Shown here: one piece after another, positions 1 to 5,925 of the stretch
Layout of the letters: each line of letters opens with the position of its first letter
Position numbering within the stretch: the stretch's first letter is position 1
NCBI GenBank assembly: GCA_027068615.1
Contig: JAMOQV010000238.1
Coordinates: 1-16,884 of the forward strand
Source: Helicobacteraceae bacterium
GTDB taxonomy: Bacteria > Campylobacterota > Campylobacteria > Campylobacterales > Sulfurimonadaceae
Direction of reading: 5' to 3'
DNA: 16,884 nucleotides
Notes under the pieces: generated by a model
What the model saw: only the letters and a program-made list of their open reading frames with translations
Told to the model about the DNA's origin: nothing
The model's database searches: none
Translations under genes and position numbers: made by a program

Positions 1-696
1 GAAGCAGCAAGTAAACTTACTTATGTTTATGATACTATCAAACTTATAAAAGAGCAATTAGCTGAAGATAAAGCACTTATAGGCTTTACAGGAGCCCCTT
101 GGACACTTGCTACTTATATGATAGAGGGACAAGGTACAAAAACTTACAATATCTGTAAAAAGATGATGTACTCTAACCCTGAACTTTTACATAAAATACT
201 TACAAAAGTAACAGAAGTTGTAAAACTATATATGGAAAAACAAATTCAAGCTGGAATAGATGTAGTTCAAATATTTGATAGCTGGGCAGCAGCGATAGAG
301 CCAGGTAAATATGATGAATTTTCTTGGAAATATATGGTAGAAATCGCAGAGTATCTAAAAGAAAAATATCCACATATCCCTATCATAATGTTTCCTAAAG
401 GTATCCCTGCATTTTTAGATAAAGTTTATGGAAACTTTGATGTATTTGGTGTTGACTGGGGTACTCCTATGGCACTAGCAAAAGAGAAATTAGGCGATAA
501 GTATGTTTTACAAGGTAATATGGAACCGTGCCGTCTTTACTCAAAAGAAGCAACAACTGAGTGTGTTGAAGCTATACAAGAGATTATGGGCAGCAAAAGA
601 CATATATTTAACTTAGGTCACGGAATACTTCCAGATGTACCAGTTGAAAATGCAATACACTTTGTAAAAGAGTGTCAAAGAGTTAGTAAGATATAG
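1..696 (+). CDS. hemE: Uroporphyrinogen decarboxylase, 5' end outside the window
   Basis: HemE removes four acetate carboxyl groups from uroporphyrinogen III to give coproporphyrinogen III in the cytoplasm, a cofactor-free step of heme synthesis. The reading frame is open from base 1, upstream of the first in-frame ATG at 118, so the gene is cut by the window edge. 231 codons are visible, against about 340 residues for the family, so roughly the first 110 residues are missing. Family motifs in order are FTGAPWTLATYMIEG, with the conserved active-site Tyr at codon 115-117; FDSWAA, with the conserved Ser at 280-282; FGVDWGTP; LQGNMEPC; and NLGHGILPD, with the conserved His at 619-621. The stop TAG (694-696) directly abuts the ATG of the next gene, suggesting co-transcription and coupled translation. 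The identification is secure. The apparent ATG at 118 is internal and should not be used as the start. Confidence 0.97.
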   Translation, partial: EAASKLTYVYDTIKLIKEQLAEDKALIGFTGAPWTLATYMIEGQGTKTYNICKKMMYSNPELLHKILTKVTEVVKLYMEKQIQAGIDVVQIFDSWAAAIEPGKYDEFSWKYMVEIAEYLKEKYPHIPIIMFPKGIPAFLDKVYGNFDVFGVDWGTPMALAKEKLGDKYVLQGNMEPCRLYSKEATTECVEAIQEIMGSKRHIFNLGHGILPDVPVENAIHFVKECQRVSKI

Positions 697-1638
697 ATGA
701 ACACTATATTTGGTCCGATACACTCAAGGAGATTTGGCAACTCTTTGGGTATAGACCTATCCCCTGCCCTAAAACAATGTAACTTTGACTGTCTATATTG
801 TGAACTAGCCCCTGCCTCAACAGTAGATAAGCAAACTCATACAGTAGAAGTATCTCAAATCATCAATGAACTAAAACAACATTTAGATGATAAAATCGAT
901 GTTATAACCATAACTGCAAACGGTGAACCAACACTATACCCTTATCTTGATAAATTAGTAGATGAGCTAAATAAAATCAAAAATAAAACTCAAACCCTAA
1001 TCCTTACAAATAGTGCAAACTTAGTAGATGAAAAAGTATTTAAAACACTTTTAAAACTAGACCAAGTAAAGCTATCACTAGATGCTGTAAGTGATGATAT
1101 ATTTAAAAAGATAGATAGACCTTACAAAGATATAAACCTAAATGAAGTTGTAAAACAGATAGAAAAATTTAGTAATATCTTCAAAGGAAAACTTTTTATA
1201 GAGATACTTTTTGTCCATACTATAAACGATACAAAAGAAGAGATAGAAAAATTAAACAAAGCCCTACTCTCTTTTAAAAATATCACAAGAATAGATATAG
1301 GAACTATAGACAGACCACCAGCATATAAAGTAACAGGAGTAAGCTACAAAGAGTTAAGAGAGATATCTTTGATGTTTGATAGCTCACTACCTATAAATAT
1401 AGCTTCAAGAGTACATGCTGAACCAAACAATTCAAGCTATACAGAAGAAGAGATACTAAACACAATAGATAAAAGACCACTAACACAAGATGATATAAAT
1501 CTACTTTTTGATGAAGAAAGTAAAAAAAGACTAGAAAACCTAATAAAAAATGAAAAAATAGCTACAAAAGAAGTAAGCAACTTAGAGTTTTTTATACTAA
1601 ATAAAAACTTTTCAAGAAAAAAAGTAAAATCATCTTAA
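697..1638 (+). CDS. Radical SAM protein, COG0731 (wyosine synthase-like) family
   Basis: This is a predicted radical S-adenosylmethionine enzyme of 313 residues. Cys28, Cys32 and Cys35 form the CX3CX2C motif (CNFDCLYC) that binds the [4Fe-4S] cluster cleaving SAM. The start FGPIHSRRFGNSLGIDLSP and the ANGEPTLYP motif near residues 73-81 are typical of the COG0731 group, distantly related to the TYW1 tRNA-wyosine synthases. Bacterial members have no established substrate, so a tRNA-modifying role is only a family inference. The C-terminal part (about 230-313) is lysine-rich and resembles a small helical tail. The ATG lies immediately after the hemE TAG with no clear Shine-Dalgarno sequence, so translation probably depends on coupling to hemE. 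The same neighbour order, hemE then this radical SAM gene, is one I recall from Campylobacter jejuni; that is memory rather than something checked here. Confidence 0.9.
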   Translation: MNTIFGPIHSRRFGNSLGIDLSPALKQCNFDCLYCELAPASTVDKQTHTVEVSQIINELKQHLDDKIDVITITANGEPTLYPYLDKLVDELNKIKNKTQTLILTNSANLVDEKVFKTLLKLDQVKLSLDAVSDDIFKKIDRPYKDINLNEVVKQIEKFSNIFKGKLFIEILFVHTINDTKEEIEKLNKALLSFKNITRIDIGTIDRPPAYKVTGVSYKELREISLMFDSSLPINIASRVHAEPNNSSYTEEEILNTIDKRPLTQDDINLLFDEESKKRLENLIKNEKIATKEVSNLEFFILNKNFSRKKVKSS

Positions 1639-1643
1639 AAAGC

Positions 1644-1672
1644 TTGACAATTATACTTTTATAAAGTATAAT
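1644..1672 (+). promoter_or_regulatory. Sigma-70 promoter of the tRNA-Asn gene
   Basis: A perfect -35 box TTGACA (1644-1649) and a perfect -10 box TATAAT (1667-1672) are separated by 17 bases, the optimal spacing. The predicted transcription start near 1679 lies about 12 bases before the mature tRNA 5' end, as expected for a short tRNA leader. A full -35 consensus is uncommon in this AT-rich phylum and fits a strong stable-RNA promoter. The spacer and -10 are overlaid by an inverted repeat (separate entry). Confidence 0.88.
1651..1671. repeat. Perfect 9-bp inverted repeat inside the tRNA promoter
   Basis: The arms TTATACTTT (1651-1659) and AAAGTATAA (1663-1671) are exact reverse complements separated by three bases. 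The repeat fills the spacer and covers five of the six -10 bases. It could be an operator for a dimeric regulator, a weak AU-only hairpin ending the upstream radical SAM transcript, or a chance effect of low GC content. The sequence alone does not decide. Confidence 0.5.
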
Positions 1673-1690
1673 TTCGGCTCAATAACACAT

Positions 1691-1765
1691 TCCGGATTAG
1701 CTCAGCGGTAGAGTAGGTGACTGTTAATCACTTGGTCACTGGTTCGAATCCAGTATCCGGAGCCA
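1691..1765 (+). tRNA. tRNA-Asn (anticodon GTT)
   Basis: The full cloverleaf can be drawn: acceptor stem TCCGGAT (1691-1697) with ATCCGGA (1755-1761); D stem GCTC/GAGT with an AGCGGTA loop; anticodon stem GGTGA (1716-1720) with TCACT (1728-1732) around the loop CTGTTAA, giving anticodon GTT at 1723-1725; T stem ACTGG/CCAGT with loop TTCGAAT. The discriminator is G1762 and the 3' CCA (1763-1765) is encoded in the DNA. Anticodon GTT reads AAC and AAU, so this is asparagine. It stands alone rather than in a tRNA cluster. No integrated element or duplicated 3' end is seen nearby. Confidence 0.97.
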
Positions 1766-1865
1766 CTTCAAAATCCCTAAGATACAAACTTCCAAACACT
1801 TCTTAGCATCATTTTAAATTTCTATTGCATAATTTGGGTTTATATAATTGGCGTAACAAAATCTA

Positions 1866-1883
1866 TTGGTACTAATATTGCTT
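1866..1883 (+). promoter_or_regulatory. Sigma-54 (RpoN) -24/-12 promoter
   Basis: The elements are TTGGTAC at 1866-1872 and TTGCTT at 1878-1883. The invariant GG (1868-1869) and GC (1880-1881) are separated by exactly 10 bases, as sigma-54 requires, and TTGCTT matches the usual -12 element. The only departure from TGGCAC-N5-TTGC is T for the first C of the -24 element. The predicted start near 1893 gives a leader of about 24 bases carrying a Shine-Dalgarno AAAAGGA, 7 bases or so before the ATG at 1917. In Campylobacterota, RpoN mainly drives middle flagellar genes. An enhancer site for the activator could not be identified. Confidence 0.7.
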
Positions 1884-1916
1884 GTCTAAATATAATATAG
1901 ATGAAAAGGATACATT

Positions 1917-2933
1917 ATGAAAGTAAATTCTTCAGATGTTATAATGGGTTCTCAGCATAGCTTTTCAAGAACAGAGATACAAAGTGAAACAAGTTTTGAA
2001 TCTTTTATCCAGCTTGATACTTCTACACCAAATGATATATGTAGTGATAGTATTGGTGCAAGTGCAACAGTAGAAAATTCTGCTGATATAAGTAACAATA
2101 CACAACAAGATGAGCAAAGAACTCTTGCTGCAGTTATAAAAGAACTTATGCAATCTTTATCTTTAAATCGTAAAAATGCTTCTATGAGTTCAGATGATAT
2201 AATGAAAGAAGTAGATGGTGCGATAGGTTATTCTCATCTTAGTATATATAGTAGATATGAAGAACACGAAAGTGTAAGTATAAGCACCATGGCTTCTATA
2301 AATACCGATCAAGGTTCTATGGACTTAAATCTTAACTATTCTATGAGTAGAAATTTTGTGTATGAAAATCAAATCGACATATATTCTCTAACTGACCCAT
2401 TGGCTATAAATCTTGATGGAGGCTTACCATCATTAAGTACCGATACATTTAATTTTGATATAGACAATGATGGTGAAAGTGACCAGATATCAAAACTTAT
2501 GGGAAATAGTGGCTATCTAGCTTTAGATAAAAATAAAGATGGAGTTGTAAATCAAGGTAGTGAACTATTTGGAACTAAAACTGGTGATGGATTTGGTGAG
2601 TTAAGTAACTACGATGAAGATTCTAACGGATGGATAGATGAAAATGACAGTATATTTGATAAACTTCAAATATGGCTAAAAAATGATGAAAACGAAGATA
2701 CTGATAAAGAATTAATCGGATTAGGTGAAGTTGGTATAGGTGCTATATATCTTGGAAATACAAAAAGTGATTTTACTTTTAAAACAGAAGATAATCAGAC
2801 ATTAGGGAAACTAAAAAGTAGTGGTTTTTATCTAAATGATGATTTAACAGCAGGTAGCATTGCTCAAATAGACCTTAGTAAAACACAACAACAAACTCAA
2901 GAATCTCCATTAGCAGATCTATTAAAAAGGTAA
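1917..2933 (+). CDS. EF-hand-like calcium-loop protein with RTX-associated C-terminal module
   Basis: The product has 338 residues, no signal peptide and no membrane segment. Residues 1-155 are rich in Ser, Thr, Asp and Asn and show no recognisable enzyme motif. Residues 160-280 form a module often seen in RTX-type and other large secreted proteins: DPLAINLDGG (160-169), then calcium-loop-like stretches DIDNDGESD (181-189), LDKNKDGVVNQGSELFG (203-219), YDEDSNGWIDEND (232-244) and an acidic fourth stretch at 257-263, followed by LGEVGIGAIYL. The loop D233-D235-N237-D241-D244 is close to a canonical EF hand. Calcium binding is inferred from these ligands. The promoter is sigma-54 type, so expression with flagellar genes is plausible. 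Similar short cytosolic-looking proteins with this tail occur in motile proteobacteria, to my recollection without assigned function. Type I or flagellar secretion is possible but unproven. Confidence 0.8.
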   Translation: MKVNSSDVIMGSQHSFSRTEIQSETSFESFIQLDTSTPNDICSDSIGASATVENSADISNNTQQDEQRTLAAVIKELMQSLSLNRKNASMSSDDIMKEVDGAIGYSHLSIYSRYEEHESVSISTMASINTDQGSMDLNLNYSMSRNFVYENQIDIYSLTDPLAINLDGGLPSLSTDTFNFDIDNDGESDQISKLMGNSGYLALDKNKDGVVNQGSELFGTKTGDGFGELSNYDEDSNGWIDENDSIFDKLQIWLKNDENEDTDKELIGLGEVGIGAIYLGNTKSDFTFKTEDNQTLGKLKSSGFYLNDDLTAGSIAQIDLSKTQQQTQESPLADLLKR

Positions 2934-2948
2934 TATTACCTTTTTAAT
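2921..2948. terminator. Bidirectional terminator: 28-bp perfect palindrome holding both stop codons
   Basis: The left half runs ATTAAAAAGGTAAT (2921-2934) and the right half (2935-2948) is its exact reverse complement. The + gene stop TAA is 2931-2933 and the - gene stop TAA is read from 2938-2936. Folded as RNA, either strand gives an A-rich arm, a GG/CC core and a U-rich arm, the shape of a bidirectional intrinsic terminator. No other terminator is visible between these convergent genes. Confidence 0.75.
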
Positions 2949-3568
2949 CTAAAAATCTTTATATCTAAATTATCAAATGAAGTTTTAGCATCTGCTTTTG
3001 TCCATAAACCAACACCACCACTATATCTTATACTATCATCATCTTTTTGTAAAATTTTTCTACCATCTAAATAGCCTGTAAAATGTTTTCCTACTTGAAC
3101 TATCTTCATACAATGCCAACCTTTTGATAAAGTAAGTGAAAAAGATTTCAATGCAACTCTATTACCATCTGTAACTTTATAAAATGTTAAACTATCTTCT
3201 AAAGGATTGAACCTTGCTACATAGTAGTTATCTTTATCTTTTACTCTCCACATTAAACCTCCACCTTGATCCAACATACCACTATTTGCTTTAAATTCTA
3301 CACTTATCTCACCATCATAAAAATCTATATTTTTATTGAAAAAAAGGTTAAATCCACCACCAAAACCAAAAAAACCTTTTGTATTTTTAACCATAGATAC
3401 AACTTTATCTCCAGATGGTGCATCTTTTACTTTTTGAATTTCCCATTTTGAAACTTTTATCCAATCAGATTGATTTATATTTTCAAAATCAAAATATAGA
3501 TTTTCTTTTACCTCTGTAGCATATATAGAGATAACAAACAAACATAAAACAAATACTTTTCTTAACAT
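2936..3568 (-). CDS. Exported LamG/concanavalin A-like beta-sandwich protein
   Basis: The protein has 210 residues, with an N-terminal signal peptide (about 1-17, MLRKVFVLCLFVISIYA, cleavage before TEVKE). The rest looks like one jelly-roll domain of the LamG/DUF1080 kind: YFDFENINQSDWIKV at the start, GGGLMWRVKDKDNYYVARFNPLEDSLTFYKV in the middle (about 102-132), then GWHCMKIVQVGKHFTGYLDGRKIL and GGVGLWTKADAKTSFDNLDI at the end. Such domains bind or act on carbohydrate. No catalytic residues could be assigned, so a glycan-binding or structural role in the periplasm or at the surface is only inference. AAGGAT lies a few bases before the ATG. It starts 13 bases after the TolC-family gene ends and is the last gene of the operon. 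Its 3' end meets the convergent calcium-loop gene in a shared palindrome. Confidence 0.75.
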   Translation of the reverse strand: MLRKVFVLCLFVISIYATEVKENLYFDFENINQSDWIKVSKWEIQKVKDAPSGDKVVSMVKNTKGFFGFGGGFNLFFNKNIDFYDGEISVEFKANSGMLDQGGGLMWRVKDKDNYYVARFNPLEDSLTFYKVTDGNRVALKSFSLTLSKGWHCMKIVQVGKHFTGYLDGRKILQKDDDSIRYSGGVGLWTKADAKTSFDNLDIKIFRLKR

Positions 3569-3581
3569 CTAAATCCTTTTT

Positions 3582-4775
3582 TTATTTTCGATATGTTTCA
3601 TATAGATTTAACAACTCTAGTTGTTTATCTAACTCTAAAACCTTTATATCAAGATTCTGAATCTCAAAAGAGTTACTCAACACCTCTATATCATACTCTG
3701 TTTTATATCCAACTTTACAAAGTTTTTTAGTATCTTGTAAAAGTTTTTTATATATCTTTTTATTTTCATTACTTAACTCAATCTTTTTTGAAAAATTCGA
3801 TATATTTTGCATAACTTGTTCATATAAAGATATTAAATTTCTTCTTTTATCTTGTAAGTTTATCTTTGATTTTAGATAACTAACTTTTGAGCTTTGAATA
3901 TCTCTAAAAGTATTTATATCAAATGGCATCGAAACTCTAAAACCATAGTTATAATAATCATCTTTAGTATCTATCTGATTTGTTTCGTACTCATTCCAAT
4001 TATATCCAGCTACAAAATTTACAGTTGGTAAATACTTTGCAACTGTCATATCTTTATAATAGTTATTTTTAACACTTTCACTTTTAGACATTTTTAAAAG
4101 TATATTATTATCTAAAAACTCATCTTTACTTAACTCTCTAAGAGTTGGTATCTTTGCATCTTTATAATCCAAATCACTTATAGCTTTGAACTTAGATATA
4201 AGCCTTTGTTTTGATGTTTGTATATCGTAAAGAGATGATATAGCTGTGTTTCTTTCTATGATAGCATTATCTAAAAAGTTAGAATCCAGCTGTCCACTTA
4301 AATATTGCTCTTTTTTTACTTCTAAGTTTATATCTGCATTTTTTATACGATACTCTTGTTTTTTTATCATCAAGTCGGTTTGTTTTATCTGTACAAGAAG
4401 AGATATAGCATCTTTTATAAGTTTTTGTTTTACAACATCAACAGAGTAGTTTGAGTACTTTAAACTAGCTTGAGCATACTTGATACCATAGTAAATACCA
4501 CCAAATCTAAAGATAGACTGATCCATAGTTATAGAGGTTGTTTTAGATATAACCTCATCATCATTTGGATTTGATTTCATATATGAGTATTTGAGATTTA
4601 TCGGTGCTATCCACGAATCTCTAAGCTTTGAACTCTCAGAAGTATTTTTTTGATAATCATAATTAAAATTTTGATTTTTATCGTTAGATATATAACTATC
4701 TAACGATAAAACTTCATTACAAGAAGATATACTATAAAGAAGAGACAGCACGAGACAAGTTTTCAAAACCTTCAT
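3582..4775 (-). CDS. TolC-family outer membrane efflux protein, possibly lipidated
   Basis: The protein has 397 residues and is predicted to form the trimeric outer-membrane channel of a tripartite exporter. The signal sequence MKVLKTCLVLSLLYSISSC ends in I-S-S-C, which fits a lipobox with Cys19 acylated, as in some OprM-like proteins. The mature part alternates beta-strand segments (YGFRVSMPF near 270-280; TTSITMDQSIFRFGG near 80-94) with long helical hairpins containing the polar LxxxY/I repeats typical of the family, in two halves. It is somewhat shorter than Escherichia coli TolC. The start is supported by GAGGA about 6 bases before the ATG, even though this puts the first 44 bases inside the 3' end of argD. 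No inner-membrane pump is adjacent; an HlyD-like adaptor lies about 5.5 kb away on the same strand in a different transcription unit. Confidence 0.87.
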   Translation of the reverse strand: MKVLKTCLVLSLLYSISSCNEVLSLDSYISNDKNQNFNYDYQKNTSESSKLRDSWIAPINLKYSYMKSNPNDDEVISKTTSITMDQSIFRFGGIYYGIKYAQASLKYSNYSVDVVKQKLIKDAISLLVQIKQTDLMIKKQEYRIKNADINLEVKKEQYLSGQLDSNFLDNAIIERNTAISSLYDIQTSKQRLISKFKAISDLDYKDAKIPTLRELSKDEFLDNNILLKMSKSESVKNNYYKDMTVAKYLPTVNFVAGYNWNEYETNQIDTKDDYYNYGFRVSMPFDINTFRDIQSSKVSYLKSKINLQDKRRNLISLYEQVMQNISNFSKKIELSNENKKIYKKLLQDTKKLCKVGYKTEYDIEVLSNSFEIQNLDIKVLELDKQLELLNLYETYRK

Positions 4776-5913
4776 CGATTTCCTCTTTTGTTATAGTAAG
4801 TGGCGGTAAAAATCTTAAAGTATTTCTACCAGCTTTTAAAACCATTACACCCTCTTTTGTTGCATTTGAAATTATACTAGCAAGAGTATCAGCATCTATA
4901 ACTCTAAGTCCACACATCATACCGATACCAACTTTTTTAGTAAATAGTTTAGTATTTTTAGAGTAGAACTCTTCTAATTTTTCATTAAAATAACTACTAA
5001 TCTCTTGTAATTTTCCACTATTTTTATACTCATCTAGTATATCTACAACAGCACAAACAGCAGATGCACTTAGATAGTTTCCACCAAAAGTAGAACCATG
5101 ATCTCCTGCACTTAAAACACCTTTTAGTGATGTCATAACGATACCAACAGGAACACCACCACCAACACCTTTTGCTAAAGTTATTATATCTGGTTGTATA
5201 TCATATACTTGAGATGCAGTAAACTCACCAGTTCTATAAGCACCAGTTTGTACCTCATCTACTATAAGTAAAATTCCACGAGATTTTAAAAGTTTAGCCA
5301 ACTCTTGAACTTCTACTTTATCTTGAGGTTGAACACCACCCTCACCTTGAACTAACTCTATCATAACACCAGCAGTATGGTCATCTAAAAGACTCTCTAT
5401 AGAACTTATATCATCAGCATATACAAAACCATCAGGAAATGGACCAAAATAATTATGCATAGATTCTTGACCTGTTGCTTTTACGGTTGTTATAGTACGA
5501 CCATGAAAAGATTGTTGAAGTGTTATAATCTTGTATCTTTTTACCTCACCATCTTTTTCACCCCATTTACGAGCTATCTTTATCGCACCTTCATTAGCTT
5601 CTGCACCACTGTTTGCAAAGAAACATTGCATATCATAACCACTAGCTTCTACTACTTTTTGCCCAGCTTTAGCCTGTGGAGCTATATGATAAAGGTTAGA
5701 TATATGTGTTATATTTGAGATTTGCTCACATATAGCTTCATTTACTTTTTTATTGGCATGACCAACACTAACAACACCTATACCAGATGTAAAATCTATA
5801 TAGTTCTTACCATTGGCATCAACTAATCTTGCATTATCTCCACTTACAAACTCAACTTCAGCTCTTGCATAAGTTGGTAATATATACTTTTTATCTAATT
5901 GTTTTATATCCAT
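4732..5913 (-). CDS. argD: Acetylornithine aminotransferase
   Basis: ArgD is a class III pyridoxal-phosphate aminotransferase that interconverts N-acetylglutamate semialdehyde and N2-acetylornithine in arginine synthesis. Some members also act on succinyl-diaminopimelate precursors for lysine. At 393 residues it has the usual length. Motifs are FTSGIGVVSVGHAN (41-54), FFANSGAEANEGAIK (98-112, phosphate-binding), SFHGRT (135-140), LIVDEVQTGAYRTG (216-229, with Asp219 contacting the pyridine nitrogen), TLAKGVGGGVPVG (245-257, Lys248 forming the Schiff base) and GSTFGGN (273-279). AAGGA precedes the ATG by about 7 bases. It begins 12 bases after the diguanylate cyclase gene and overlaps the TolC-family gene by 44 bases. 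This arrangement implies one transcript for functionally unrelated products. No arginine-repressor site was recognised. Confidence 0.95.
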   Translation of the reverse strand: MDIKQLDKKYILPTYARAEVEFVSGDNARLVDANGKNYIDFTSGIGVVSVGHANKKVNEAICEQISNITHISNLYHIAPQAKAGQKVVEASGYDMQCFFANSGAEANEGAIKIARKWGEKDGEVKRYKIITLQQSFHGRTITTVKATGQESMHNYFGPFPDGFVYADDISSIESLLDDHTAGVMIELVQGEGGVQPQDKVEVQELAKLLKSRGILLIVDEVQTGAYRTGEFTASQVYDIQPDIITLAKGVGGGVPVGIVMTSLKGVLSAGDHGSTFGGNYLSASAVCAVVDILDEYKNSGKLQEISSYFNEKLEEFYSKNTKLFTKKVGIGMMCGLRVIDADTLASIISNATKEGVMVLKAGRNTLRFLPPLTITKEEIDEGFENLSRAVSSL

Positions 5914-5925
5914 TTTTTTCCTTTT

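Noticed and set aside
118..120. ATG at 118 as the start of hemE
   Set aside because: The family-specific sequence FTGAPWTLATYMIEG continues across it from base 1, so it is an internal methionine.
1777..1806. CTAAGA...TCTTAG as a terminator after tRNA-Asn
   Set aside because: The stem is only 6 bp with an 18-base loop and no U-run directly after it, too weak to call.
1891..1896. A perfect TATAAT before the calcium-loop gene as its main promoter
   Set aside because: It has no matching -35 element and it overlaps the predicted start region of the well-spaced sigma-54 site. Such hexamers are frequent by chance in AT-rich sequence.
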